This document shows, one piece after another, positions 7,785-16,405 of a DNA stretch of 64,000 bases (position 1 is its first letter; each line of letters starts with the position of its first letter). The notes beneath the pieces are model-generated. The model made no database searches. It saw nothing but the letters and a program-made list of their open reading frames with translations, and was not told the DNA's origin. The DNA is from Pectobacterium sp. CFBP8739. Lineage in GTDB: Bacteria; Pseudomonadota; Gammaproteobacteria; Enterobacterales; Enterobacteriaceae. The DNA lies in NCBI RefSeq assembly GCF_013449375.1, contig NZ_JACDRR010000021.1, positions 8,853 to 72,852 of the forward strand. Reading direction: 5' to 3'. Position numbers and translations under genes: made by a program.

Positions 7785-8198
7785 ATGGATCTAAATATTA
7801 CTAACATACCAGATTCAGATGAAGAAGAATTTGTAATAGCAAGCCTTTGGAAACACAATGAACAGTACGAAACTGTTGATATTTCCCCTCTATTCTTAAA
7901 TTTCAAAGACGATGAAAATAATATTATCGCAGGGTTAATCTCCAGAACCTGGTGGGGTGCATTAGAAGTTCAATATCTTTGGGTGAGTGAGAAATATCGT
8001 AAAAGTGGACTTGGCCGTCAACTCATGCAGGCTGCTGAAAAAGAAGCATTAAAGCGTGGTTGTCATCTAGCTTACGTAGATACATTCGGATTCCAGGCTA
8101 AGGGGTTTTACGAAAAGTTGGGCTACAAAGAGTATGGAAACCTACCTGGATATGCGCAAAAACATACTCGTCATTACTTAGCTAAATTGATCCGCTGA
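7785..8198 (+). CDS. GNAT-family N-acetyltransferase
   Basis: This 137-residue protein has the acetyl-CoA binding motif A, in which YLWVSEKYRKSGLGRQLMQA provides the R-x-x-G-x-G/A loop. The C-terminal motif GFYEKLGYKEYG is also typical. The substrate is unknown. The ATG at 7785 is preceded by GAGG. The gene is visibly AT-rich compared with the permease downstream and lies 29 bp before a regulator of similar composition. The pair looks acquired together. It could be a small-molecule or protein acetyltransferase tied to that regulator. Confidence 0.85.
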   Translation: MDLNITNIPDSDEEEFVIASLWKHNEQYETVDISPLFLNFKDDENNIIAGLISRTWWGALEVQYLWVSEKYRKSGLGRQLMQAAEKEALKRGCHLAYVDTFGFQAKGFYEKLGYKEYGNLPGYAQKHTRHYLAKLIR

Positions 8199-8227
8199 AT
8201 TAATCCCGACCTATTAAGGAGGGCAGG

Positions 8228-8917
8228 ATGCCATCATCACAAAAAAACATGACTGATTATATTCGTAATCTGATTATTATGATGGAATGTTTAAATGAAC
8301 CATGGGGTATTAAAGATTTATCATCACGCCATGTTTACATGAATAAAGCCGCTTACCTTTATACCAATACGCCAATGCGCTTTGATATTGAAGGACGACT
8401 AGATGATGAATTTCCTGCCAGCTGGACGGAGCTTTCTGACGATTTAAAAGAACACGACAGGCTGACAGAAAACAGTGAGAAAAGAGTCACTGTTATCGAA
8501 ACACACTATTGGTATGGAAAGAAAACGCTGACCCCCTTCGTCAGCGAAAAGATCCCCATCTTTGATGAAAATAAGCTTTGCATCGGTACAATGTGGAATG
8601 CCAGACCGCTGGATACGCGGTCGCCACTCATCTATATAGACCAAAAGAAGCCAACTACGTTACAAACTGAATTAACAACCAGCATTTTCACTCAATCAGA
8701 ACTTGATATTATTTTCCTGCTATTACAGCGTTTATCGAATAAAGAAATTGCCAGAAAGATGAACGTTTCACCGAAAACAATAGAGAACAGAATATATAAT
8801 ATGTATCAAAAGGCAGAAACACATTCTTTACCTCAATTTGAGGAATTTTGTCGCCATCTTGGCATCGATGGTTATATTCCTAACTCTCTCATCGAGAAAG
8901 GCATTCAATTTATATAA
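8228..8917 (+). CDS. LuxR-type regulator with N-terminal PAS-like sensor domain
   Basis: This 229-residue regulator has an N-terminal region (about 10-125) resembling a PAS sensor, including the PWGIKDLSSRHVYMNKA segment typical of enterobacterial PAS-LuxR proteins. A LuxR/FixJ helix-turn-helix covers about 150-195 (SQSELDIIFLLL, LSNKEIARKMNVSPKTIENR). The signal sensed is unknown. GGAGGG lies just before the ATG at 8228. It follows the GNAT gene by 29 bp and precedes the permease by 14 bp, so the three probably form one transcript and the regulator may control the permease. Confidence 0.85.
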   Translation: MPSSQKNMTDYIRNLIIMMECLNEPWGIKDLSSRHVYMNKAAYLYTNTPMRFDIEGRLDDEFPASWTELSDDLKEHDRLTENSEKRVTVIETHYWYGKKTLTPFVSEKIPIFDENKLCIGTMWNARPLDTRSPLIYIDQKKPTTLQTELTTSIFTQSELDIIFLLLQRLSNKEIARKMNVSPKTIENRIYNMYQKAETHSLPQFEEFCRHLGIDGYIPNSLIEKGIQFI

Positions 8918-8931
8918 GAGAACATATCCCT

Positions 8932-10248
8932 ATGGAAAAAATAGATGATTACCCCGTCAGCCGCGTTCCGCTGAGTGTCCGGCTGCCTTTTTTAAATGTG
9001 GCATTAGTCCACATCGGCATGTTAACCGCATTAGATCAGTTTATGTTAGGTGCGGTGCTCGGCCATTCCATGACGCTGAGTCAGGCATTTCTCGCCATTT
9101 TTATTGGCAGCGTCATTTTTGGTGTGGTAACCGTGGGGCTGGGCTACGCCGGAATGAAAGAAGGGATGTCGGGCAGCCTGCTCGCACGCTGGTGCGGCTT
9201 TGGTCGTATTGGTGCCGTCCTGATTGGGCTGGTCATCGCTGTGAGTCTCATCGGCTGGTTCGGCGTTCAGAATGCCGTATTCGCCAAAGCGCTCAACTTC
9301 GCGATGGCGGATAAGCTCGGTTTCGGCTGGTCTGCCGCCCTGTCCGGTATTGCACTGACGCTACTCGTTGCCTTCGGTTTTAGAGCACTACGCTTCACCG
9401 CCAAAATTGCCGTACCAATGTTTGTCATCGTCGTCGGCTATATTTCGATCATGACGCTCTCCGGCCACAATATTGCTGAACTGATCGCGTCTGCACCTAA
9501 TGGTGAAGCCATTTCTATTAGTGCTGGGGCGACGATGGTTGTGGGCGGATGCATCGTCGCCAGCTTAATTACGCCAGATATGACGCGCTATTCTCAAACC
9601 GGAAAACACGTTTTCTGGATGACGATGCTGTCGATTATCGTCGGGGAATTTATTGTAAATGGCCTCGCCATCATTATTGCCCGCGCGCTCAATACCGCAG
9701 ATGTTGTGACGATCATGTCTCAGGCGGCGGGCGGCATCGGGCTGATTGCCGTTATATTTTCGACACTGAGAGTCAACGATATCAACCTGTATTCTTCATC
9801 TTTGGGAATCGCCAATGCCATAGAGGGCGTCACGGGGAGAAAATTACGCTATGTCTCGATCACCCTGGTGATTGGTGTCATCGGCACAGCGCTTTCCGTC
9901 GCCGGTATTCTGGATCGTTTCATTGATTTTCTGACGCTATTAGGCGTGCTATTCCCCCCCATTATCGGTGTGATGCTGGTTGACTATTATATTTTACGCA
10001 CTCACAGAACGCTGCTCGATGCCAGCCGTGCCGAAGGCCAATTACCGGATAGCGCACAAACACCACTGATTGGCTGGCCCGCGATTATTGCCAGCATTAT
10101 CGGCGCCATTGTTGGATTAGCCTTCGAGTGGGGCGTGCCGGCGTTTAATTCGTTACTGGCAGCCAGTATCCTTTATTGGATAATAAAGCACTACACCAAC
10201 AATCATGTGTATTTTAGGAAACTAGAACATAACCAAAATTTAAAATGA
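8932..10248 (+). CDS. NCS1-family cytosine/purine permease (CodB-like)
   Basis: This 438-residue inner-membrane transporter has about 12 hydrophobic segments and belongs to the nucleobase:cation symporter-1 family. Similarity to CodB-type cytosine permeases is seen in the N-terminal DDYPVSRVPLSVR, in GLGYAGMKEGMSGSLLARW and in the SLIGWFGVQNAVFAKAL region. The substrate is probably a nucleobase or related heterocycle. No deaminase gene lies beside it, so cytosine specificity is not established. It starts 14 bp after the PAS-LuxR gene and ends before a clear terminator. Its base composition is like the core genome, unlike the two genes before it. Confidence 0.85.
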   Translation: MEKIDDYPVSRVPLSVRLPFLNVALVHIGMLTALDQFMLGAVLGHSMTLSQAFLAIFIGSVIFGVVTVGLGYAGMKEGMSGSLLARWCGFGRIGAVLIGLVIAVSLIGWFGVQNAVFAKALNFAMADKLGFGWSAALSGIALTLLVAFGFRALRFTAKIAVPMFVIVVGYISIMTLSGHNIAELIASAPNGEAISISAGATMVVGGCIVASLITPDMTRYSQTGKHVFWMTMLSIIVGEFIVNGLAIIIARALNTADVVTIMSQAAGGIGLIAVIFSTLRVNDINLYSSSLGIANAIEGVTGRKLRYVSITLVIGVIGTALSVAGILDRFIDFLTLLGVLFPPIIGVMLVDYYILRTHRTLLDASRAEGQLPDSAQTPLIGWPAIIASIIGAIVGLAFEWGVPAFNSLLAASILYWIIKHYTNNHVYFRKLEHNQNLK

Positions 10249-10282
10249 AATAGGTAACAGGAAAAAATTAACCTATAATCCA

Positions 10283-10317
10283 ATCGACCTCTCTCTACAG
10301 AGGTCGATATATTTTTA
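10283..10317 (+). terminator. Terminator after the CodB-like permease
   Basis: ATCGACCTCT and AGAGGTCGAT form a perfect 10-bp stem with a six-base loop, followed by ATATTTTTAC. It closes the GNAT-regulator-permease transcript. A smaller palindrome, GGCCATGATGGCC, follows at 10331-10343. Confidence 0.85.
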
Positions 10318-10430
10318 CTTAAGAGAAACAGGCCATGATGGCCTTGGGATGGGTCTTATTTATCAACGGAGAATTTCTCTCCTTAAAATAATAAGGCTGA
10401 TTAGCAATATTACTGCTAGGAAAAGGATTT

Positions 10431-12296
10431 ATGTCAAAAATAAAAACACTTCTCACGCCGTTAAACTGTCTACTCGTTTTAAGCGGTGCCTTAATGGTCA
10501 ATACGGCAAACGCTGCCGAGGCTTGTGTCGCGGGTAACTGGCAGGTGGATAATTCCATCACCGATATGCCTTCCGTGAAATACCAGACCGAGCATTTTGC
10601 CTTCCGCTGGAATAATAACGATGTTAACCGTAATGATGCGGTTGCCGCAGGGCAGAAACTGGAACAAATTTGGGATAAGTTTATTAAACAAATTGAGTTC
10701 CCCGAGCCTTATTGCAAACAGACCGTGAAATATAAAGCCAATATTCACATCGACCCGACCTTTGGGCTCAGCGGAGGTATTGCGGGCGGTGGCAGTATGG
10801 GCATGTGGATCGGCCCTGCGTCGCTCAAAGATAACTGGGGGCTGGCGCACGAATTTACCCATGCGCTGCAAGGGCAAACTGGCGGCTTCCAGAGCTCAGG
10901 TGATAACTACGTTGGCTGGATTTGGGAATCCCACGCGAACTGGATGACGCACCAGATGGACGAATTCCGTGGTACGTCTGCACACTGTTCGGAAATGCTG
11001 GTCAACTATCCGCATATTTATCTGGGTTCGACGCGTAACCGTTACTGCAACTGGCAGTTTATGGAATACCTGAAGAACCGCTTTGGCTATAGCGCCATCA
11101 ACGATATGTGGGCAAAAGCGCCGAAATGGGGCGAAAGCGGCCAGTCTACCGCCGATCCGCTGTCCGTTCTGCGTACCAACATGGGCTGGAGCCAGTCTGA
11201 ATTTAACGATGTCTTCGGCGATTGGGCGATGCACAACGTCAACTGGGATTACATCGATCCAGACGGTTTCGATCGTGGTCGTTTTTATCGTTCAACCTAC
11301 GGCAGCTATGGTGCGGTACAACCCAACCAGAATAATGCTGACCGTCTGCTGAGAACCACGACACTTGAGCCGGTTGTTGGTGCCAGCACCACCCTGCGCC
11401 GTTTCTCTGTCCCGTTCGATCAAGCTCCACAGCAGTTGGGCTACAACATCGTCCGGCTGATCCCAGAAAGTGGCGCGACGCAAATCAGCGTCAAATTCCG
11501 TGGTATGGTGCAGAGCAAATCTGCCATTACCCGCTTCCCTGGGCTGAAAAACGATCCGGCAACAATGCCACAGCCTAATTCCGACTGGCGCTGGGGGATT
11601 GTCGCTATCGGTTCGGACGGTGTTTCTCGCTACAGCGAGCTACAACGCGGCGCGTCTGCCACGGTGAAAAATTTCACGATCCGTCAGGACGATCGCGGCA
11701 TTTACATGGTGGTCATGGGCACACCATCGCAAATGCAGAAGATCAAGTGGGATCAGGCTTACTACTCCCTTTACCGCTACCCGTGGATGGCTGATTTCAC
11801 TGGCGTCTGGCCGGAAGGCAGCCAGCCTGGCGCACCGAATCCGACCGCTAACGGCTCTCGCCATCCAAACGGCGGCGGCTGGGTCTCCAACGCAGCCAAT
11901 GTTGCCCCTACCGCATACGTCGGGCCTTATGCTCGCGTCATCGGCGGTACGGTAAGGGATAACGCCAGAATTGAAGATCGTGCAACGATTCTGAACGGAA
12001 CGGTAGAAGGTCGTGCTGTCGTTAGCGGCCTGACGGTGCTGCAAGGCAATACCGTCGTACGTGATAACGCGCGGCTGCATACGGTCTTCATGGGGCCGGG
12101 CGCGTTTGAACGCGGCATTGTGCTGTCAGGCAATGCACAGATGCGTGGAGATGCGGAAATTCGCGGTACTTCTGCGTCGCAAGGCGTGTTCTATGGCTTT
12201 ATTGATGAAAATGAAGTCAAAAGCAGCGCAGCCGGTGCTTACCTGACCGAAGCAGTGTCAGAAGTGACGGCCGTTCCGGTCTACAGCACGAAGTAA
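10431..12296 (+). CDS. svx: Secreted virulence-associated zinc peptidase Svx
   Basis: This 621-residue exported protein has a signal peptide of about 28 residues ending in NTANAAEA. A gluzincin-type zinc motif HEFTH is at residues 140-144, followed by WIWESHANWMTH, whose Glu is the likely third ligand. The C-terminal 130 residues form imperfect hexapeptide repeats (AYVGPYARV, GTVRDNARI, NTVVRDNARL), which predict a left-handed beta-helix. It matches the Svx/AvrXca-like protein of Pectobacterium atrosepticum, which is secreted by the Out type II system and needed for full virulence; its host target is unknown. AAGGATTT precedes the ATG. The gene stands alone between two hairpins. Confidence 0.88.
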   Translation: MSKIKTLLTPLNCLLVLSGALMVNTANAAEACVAGNWQVDNSITDMPSVKYQTEHFAFRWNNNDVNRNDAVAAGQKLEQIWDKFIKQIEFPEPYCKQTVKYKANIHIDPTFGLSGGIAGGGSMGMWIGPASLKDNWGLAHEFTHALQGQTGGFQSSGDNYVGWIWESHANWMTHQMDEFRGTSAHCSEMLVNYPHIYLGSTRNRYCNWQFMEYLKNRFGYSAINDMWAKAPKWGESGQSTADPLSVLRTNMGWSQSEFNDVFGDWAMHNVNWDYIDPDGFDRGRFYRSTYGSYGAVQPNQNNADRLLRTTTLEPVVGASTTLRRFSVPFDQAPQQLGYNIVRLIPESGATQISVKFRGMVQSKSAITRFPGLKNDPATMPQPNSDWRWGIVAIGSDGVSRYSELQRGASATVKNFTIRQDDRGIYMVVMGTPSQMQKIKWDQAYYSLYRYPWMADFTGVWPEGSQPGAPNPTANGSRHPNGGGWVSNAANVAPTAYVGPYARVIGGTVRDNARIEDRATILNGTVEGRAVVSGLTVLQGNTVVRDNARLHTVFMGPGAFERGIVLSGNAQMRGDAEIRGTSASQGVFYGFIDENEVKSSAAGAYLTEAVSEVTAVPVYSTK

Positions 12297-12311
12297 GATC
12301 ACCACAAAAAA

Positions 12312-12353
12312 GGGAACCGACTCAGAACCACGTTATGTTGGTTCTCGGTTCCC
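12312..12353 (+). terminator. Hairpin terminator after svx
   Basis: GGGAACCGA (12312-12320) pairs with TCGGTTCCC (12345-12353), and an inner AGAACCA/TGGTTCT stem lies within it. It begins 15 bp after the svx stop codon. There is no U-tract, so it may act as an RNA 3'-end stabiliser as much as a terminator. Confidence 0.6.
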
Positions 12354-12362
12354 CATAAATAC

Positions 12363-12387
12363 ACAGGCCGCCATGATGGCGGCCTGT
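12363..12387. terminator. Second hairpin between svx and the small ORF
   Basis: ACAGGCCGCC and GGCGGCCTGT form a perfect 10-bp stem around ATGAT. It sits 18 bp beyond the stop codon of the minus-strand small ORF and could serve either strand. Confidence 0.55.
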
Positions 12388-12404
12388 TTGCATAGCACAA
12401 ATTC

Positions 12405-12491
12405 TTAGAACAGTGCGCCGGGCGGTACGTCTTTATAAGTATTCAGGTAAGCCGCCAGCATTTTTTTAAAGAAGTTACGCACTTTTTTCAC
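12405..12491 (-). CDS. Candidate small protein, 28 residues
   Basis: A minus-strand frame from GTG 12491 to TAA 12405 encodes 28 residues: a very basic start (VKKVRNFFKKML), then AAYLNTYKDV and PPGALF. An in-frame TAA lies 12 bp upstream of the GTG, so it cannot be the tail of a longer gene in this frame. A weak AAGG overlaps the start and a perfect hairpin follows the stop. I recognise no family. The charged amphipathic N-terminus and the Pro-Pro-Gly tail look more protein-like than chance sequence, but this remains a candidate only. Confidence 0.35.
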   Translation of the reverse strand: MKKVRNFFKKMLAAYLNTYKDVPPGALF

Positions 12492-12871
12492 CTTATTGAC
12501 TTAGCTCGTTATTCTAATGACGCGATGGGGTGGTTCTTGCCTTACGTGGCAGTGGGCTGCCTTATGGTGGTGAATTGTACAACCCCTATGGTTCAAAAGC
12601 CAATTTTTTGTGACATACATCACATAATAAAATTCACCGACACTTTCCCCTATTCCCACCTGCTTCCCACGCTGATTTTCTTTTGTTGCGAATCATTACC
12701 CTCAGTGACCAATACACCGCAGGCTATGCTATGCTCATGATGAAAGACGAAATTTTAGTCACTGTCCGTTATTAATTGAGCGCCATTCACTGTCGGTTAG
12801 CACACTTTTTGCGCGCAGTCACCACGGTTTCGCCATTGGTTATTCGCTAATGAAGGCCTATTCCGACCCCC

Positions 12872-14065
12872 ATGGAAACCTGGAAACTTAACCTCTTCTC
12901 TGCCTGGCTGGGATGCTTTTTCACTGGGCTGGCAATGAGCCAGATATTACCCTTTCTGCCGCTGTACATTGAGCAGCTCGGCGTTCACTCGCACGAATCA
13001 CTGAGCCTGTGGTCCGGCTTGATTTTTAGTTCGTCTTTTCTCGTCTCCGCCGCCGTCGCGCCACTGTGGGGAAGCCTCGCCGACCGTAAAGGCCGCAAGC
13101 TTATGCTACTGCGCGCCGCGCTGGGCATGGCAGTCGTGATGTCGTTGCAAGGGCTGGCGACCAACGTGTGGCACCTGTTCATCCTGCGCACGCTGATGGG
13201 GCTGACTTCCGGGTACATACCCAACGCGATGGCGCTGATCGCCTCACAGGTTCCGCGTGAAAAAAGCGGCTGGGCGCTGGGTATGCTATCGACCGGGCAG
13301 ATCGCCGGTGTCATTCTCGGCCCCTTATTTGGCGGCTTTATGGCCGACTACATCGGGCTACGCATCGTCTTTTTCATCACTGGCGGCATGTTGTTTACCA
13401 GCTTCCTGATTACGCTTTTCGCGATTAAAGAGAGCGTGGTTAAAGTCACCAAAGAGAATCGGCTCAGCGGGAAAGCCGTCTTTGCGTCTCTGCCGTATCC
13501 GGCGCTCATCATCTGTCTGTTCATTACGACGATGATGATCCAGATGGCGAACGGCTCCATCAGCCCCATTCTCACCCTGTTCATCCGCGATCTAACGCCC
13601 AGCACGGACAACATCGCCTTTATCAGCGGCGTGATTGCCGCCATTCCCGGCGTATCCGCCCTGCTATCCGCCCCGAGACTTGGTCGTTTAGGCGATCGAA
13701 TCGGCGCACACCGCGTTCTGATCGCCGCACTGGCCATCAGCGTACTTCTGTTCCTGATCATGGCGGCGGTAAAAAGCCCCACACAACTCGGCATCCTGCG
13801 CTTTATGCTAGGCTTTGCCGATGGCGCACTGATGCCGACCGTGCAGGCGCTGTTAGTCAAATACAGCAGCCAGCAGGTGACGGGCCGTATCTTCGGTTAT
13901 AACCAGTCATTCATGTATCTGGGCAACGTACTGGGGCCGCTGGTCGGTTCCGGCGTGTCCGCCATGATGGGATTCCGCTGGGTGTTCGTCATCACCGCCT
14001 TTCTGGTGCTGTGCAACACGCTCCAGCTCGTTTTCGCTTTCAGGAAACCTCACGGAAAGAGATAA
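12872..14065 (+). CDS. mdtG: MFS multidrug efflux transporter MdtG
   Basis: This 397-residue, 12-helix major facilitator protein closely resembles E. coli MdtG (YceE), a drug:H+ antiporter linked to fosfomycin and deoxycholate tolerance. Shared segments include [13 protein letters not shown] at the N-terminus, MFS motif A as [32 protein letters not shown], and [20 protein letters not shown] in the second half. In E. coli the gene belongs to the MarA/SoxS/Rob regulon; no such box was confirmed here. The ATG at 12872 lacks a strong ribosome-binding site. A hairpin follows the stop. Confidence 0.85.
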   Translation: METWKLNLFSAWLGCFFTGLAMSQILPFLPLYIEQLGVHSHESLSLWSGLIFSSSFLVSAAVAPLWGSLADRKGRKLMLLRAALGMAVVMSLQGLATNVWHLFILRTLMGLTSGYIPNAMALIASQVPREKSGWALGMLSTGQIAGVILGPLFGGFMADYIGLRIVFFITGGMLFTSFLITLFAIKESVVKVTKENRLSGKAVFASLPYPALIICLFITTMMIQMANGSISPILTLFIRDLTPSTDNIAFISGVIAAIPGVSALLSAPRLGRLGDRIGAHRVLIAALAISVLLFLIMAAVKSPTQLGILRFMLGFADGALMPTVQALLVKYSSQQVTGRIFGYNQSFMYLGNVLGPLVGSGVSAMMGFRWVFVITAFLVLCNTLQLVFAFRKPHGKR

Positions 14066-14097
14066 CGATCCGGCGAGCGACGGATATACCTTGAAAA

Positions 14098-14129
14098 CCA
14101 TAGACTTCATTGCAAAATGAAGCCTATGG
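14098..14129. terminator. Hairpin after mdtG
   Basis: CCATAGACTTCAT pairs with ATGAAGCCTATGG around TGCAAA, 13 positions with one mismatch. It lies 33 bp after the mdtG stop. It has no U-tract, so termination is likely but not certain. Confidence 0.6.
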
Positions 14130-14206
14130 TCACAAAACTGACATGACGATTATCTATGCTCCGACAATACGTCTGTTCAATCACCCCACATCAAAGAGCG
14201 AATCCC

Positions 14207-15568
14207 ATGAAACACACGTTGTTAGCACTGCTGGTTGCCGGATTTTTGCCGTTCAGCGTTCAGGCCGCAGGAGAAAAGGTGACACGCTATGTCGTCACCT
14301 TCCCAGCCAGCGAGCGTGTGACGTATCAGGGAAAATTCGCCCAGAATTTCCCCAATGGCCTGCCTGTTGGCATTGGTTCCGGCCTCTATTTTACAGGCAA
14401 ACAGGGGAACGACCTAATGTTCACCACCGTCACCGATCGCGGCCCGAATGCCGATGCGCCGCTGGTCGGCGAGAAAGAGGCCAAGATCTTCGCCAGCCCT
14501 GATTACGCGCCGCTGATGATGGACATTCGGGTCAGTGCGAAAACCGCCGAGGCGATCAACGCCCGCCCGCTGCACGATGGCGAGGGTAAAATTACCGGCC
14601 TACCGCTGCCGGCAGATTTTATTGGCACCACCAATGAAGTGGCGCTGAACGATGCGTTGCACCCCCTCAGCACCAGCCAGCGCGGGCTGGACACCGAAGG
14701 GATTACGCCGGACGGCAACGGCGGTTTCTGGCTGTGTGACGAATATGGCCCGTTCCTGATCCACGTTGATGCCAGCGGGAAGATCCTGCAAAAATTCGGG
14801 CCAACGCCTACGAGCAATGAACACTCGGTTGCCAGCGGCTTACCGAATATCATCAAGTGGCGTCAACCAAATCGGGGTTTTGAAGGGCTGACCCGCCTGC
14901 CAGATGGCACGATCGTCATGGCTGTGCAAAGCACGCTGGATATCGACGGCAAAACCAAAAATAAAGCACAGTTTACGCGTCTGGTGATGTTTAATCCGGA
15001 AACCCAAACCAGCCGCATGCTGGGCTACCCCATCAACATCGACAGCTATAAGAAAGCGAAAGATGCCAAGATCGGCGACATCGTGGCGCTGGATAATCAG
15101 CGCATTCTGCTGGTCGAGCAAGGCGCGGATAAAGACAAACAGATGCAGAACCGCATCTATCTGGTCGATCTCAGCAAAGCGAGCGACCTGACGCCGTTCG
15201 ATGCCGATGGAAAATCGCCAGAATTTGACGATCTCGCCCAGTTGGAAAAACGCGGCATTACGTTGGCGAGCAAGCAGGAGCTGGTCGATCTGCGTAAGCT
15301 CGGCTGGCAGCAGGAGAAAGTTGAGGGGCTGGCGCTGGTCGATCAGCAAACACTGGCCGTTATCAACGACAACGACTTTGGTCTGCAATCCGTGCTGCAA
15401 TCTCCAGTGAAAGTGAAAGACAAAGCGGACGACTATCAGGTTACTGCCGATGGTAAACTGACGCGGGACGGAAAAGCCGTCGATACAACGCTAGCCATCA
15501 AACCGTTAGAGAAGCCAGAAGCCGATAATGAACTGTGGGTGATTCACCTAGCACAACCACTGAAGTAA
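14207..15568 (+). CDS. Secreted esterase-like / phytase-like protein
   Basis: This 453-residue protein has a clean signal peptide (residues 1-20, cleaved after VQA). The mature part matches the 'esterase-like activity of phytase' domain: TVTDRGPNADAP, EGITPDGNGGFWLCDEYGP, GFEGLTRLPDGTIVMAVQS and a late VEGLALVDQQTLAVINDND, all typical of its beta-propeller repeats. It probably acts in the periplasm or outside the cell, and the natural phosphoester is unknown. The ATG at 14207 is chosen because only this start gives a signal peptide; a longer frame from 14156 does not. It is monocistronic, between two hairpins. Confidence 0.85.
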   Translation: MKHTLLALLVAGFLPFSVQAAGEKVTRYVVTFPASERVTYQGKFAQNFPNGLPVGIGSGLYFTGKQGNDLMFTTVTDRGPNADAPLVGEKEAKIFASPDYAPLMMDIRVSAKTAEAINARPLHDGEGKITGLPLPADFIGTTNEVALNDALHPLSTSQRGLDTEGITPDGNGGFWLCDEYGPFLIHVDASGKILQKFGPTPTSNEHSVASGLPNIIKWRQPNRGFEGLTRLPDGTIVMAVQSTLDIDGKTKNKAQFTRLVMFNPETQTSRMLGYPINIDSYKKAKDAKIGDIVALDNQRILLVEQGADKDKQMQNRIYLVDLSKASDLTPFDADGKSPEFDDLAQLEKRGITLASKQELVDLRKLGWQQEKVEGLALVDQQTLAVINDNDFGLQSVLQSPVKVKDKADDYQVTADGKLTRDGKAVDTTLAIKPLEKPEADNELWVIHLAQPLK

Positions 15569-15576
15569 CCTTTAGT

Positions 15577-15610
15577 ATGGCTTCCACCACAGGATCGAAG
15601 TGGAAGCCAT
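15577..15610. terminator. Bidirectional hairpin between the phytase-like gene and rspR
   Basis: ATGGCTTCCAC and GTGGAAGCCAT form a perfect 11-bp stem with a 12-base loop. It lies between two convergent genes, 9 bp after one stop codon and 20 bp from the other. Confidence 0.7.
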
Positions 15611-15629
15611 CATTCAGCGCGGCAGGTAC

Positions 15630-16316
15630 TCAGACGTGCTCGAACCAGTCACTATTCTGTTGCGCAATCGGCGTGATCGAATAGATCATTTCCTGCAAAT
15701 GCTCACGAATCGCTTTTTCCGCGGCATCAGGATCGCGCGCTTTCAGGGCACTAAAAATCAGGTAGTGTTGTTGGATCAGGCTAACCGGCGGAGAAACCTG
15801 GCTCAGGCTGAGAAAACGTACGCGATCCATCGTCGCTTTGATCGATTCGATGGTTTCCCACGCCAGTGGACAGTTGGCAATCTGCGTAAGAAGCTGATGG
15901 AAACTGTCATCAAGACTGAGAAACTCGCGCACCTGCTCATTCTGCGCAGCCAGTTCCTGACGGCGTAAGTTGTGCTCCAGCGTCAGCAGTTGTTCATCTG
16001 TCACCATTTCTGCAGCCCGACGTACAATCGCGCACTCCAGCGCCTGACGGATAAAGCGGGCATCTGCCACGCGCTGCTCGGAGATCTTCATGACAAACGT
16101 GCCGCGCTGCGGCAGGATCTGCACCAATCCAGCCTCTGCCAGCTTGATAAAAGCCTCTCGAACCGGCTGGCGGGACACATCAAAACGCACAGAAATTTCT
16201 TTTTCAGACAGCAGCTTACCCGGCGGAATATTGCATTCCACAATGTCTTTGCGCAGTACGCGATAAATTTGCTGATTGACTGGTTCGTTGTTGTTGATCT
16301 GAAAAGAGGTATCCAT
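15630..16316 (-). CDS. rspR: GntR/FadR-family regulator RspR
   Basis: This 228-residue regulator has an N-terminal winged helix-turn-helix ([20 protein letters not shown]) and a C-terminal all-helical FCD effector domain. It is closely similar to E. coli RspR (YdfH), which controls rspAB; shared segments include [34 protein letters not shown] and the end NSDWFE. The ATG at 16316 is preferred over an upstream TTG at 16334. It lies at the downstream end of the rspA-rspB-ydfJ-ydfI set and presumably controls it in response to a sugar-acid derivative. Confidence 0.88.
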   Translation of the reverse strand: MDTSFQINNNEPVNQQIYRVLRKDIVECNIPPGKLLSEKEISVRFDVSRQPVREAFIKLAEAGLVQILPQRGTFVMKISEQRVADARFIRQALECAIVRRAAEMVTDEQLLTLEHNLRRQELAAQNEQVREFLSLDDSFHQLLTQIANCPLAWETIESIKATMDRVRFLSLSQVSPPVSLIQQHYLIFSALKARDPDAAEKAIREHLQEMIYSITPIAQQNSDWFEHV

Positions 16317-16405
16317 GCCGCTGTGCTTAGCCAAGAAATTTACCGCTTATGATACACGCTTAGCGCAGCGAGTGTCAGTCTTACCGCACCCGCGGCGCTT
16401 TCGTC

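Larger units (their letters stand above)
12297..12871. other. 575-bp intergenic region between svx and mdtG
   Basis: The region holds two strong hairpins just after svx, a possible 28-residue ORF on the minus strand, and AT-rich sequence before mdtG. A + frame at 12525-12740 has no ribosome-binding site or recognisable sequence and is not called. Confidence 0.5.

Noticed and set aside
11640-12080. Long minus-strand frames inside svx
   Set aside because: They are antisense frames of a well supported gene, without start signals or family likeness.
12525-12740. Plus-strand 71-residue frame before mdtG
   Set aside because: No ribosome-binding site and a composition typical of non-coding sequence.
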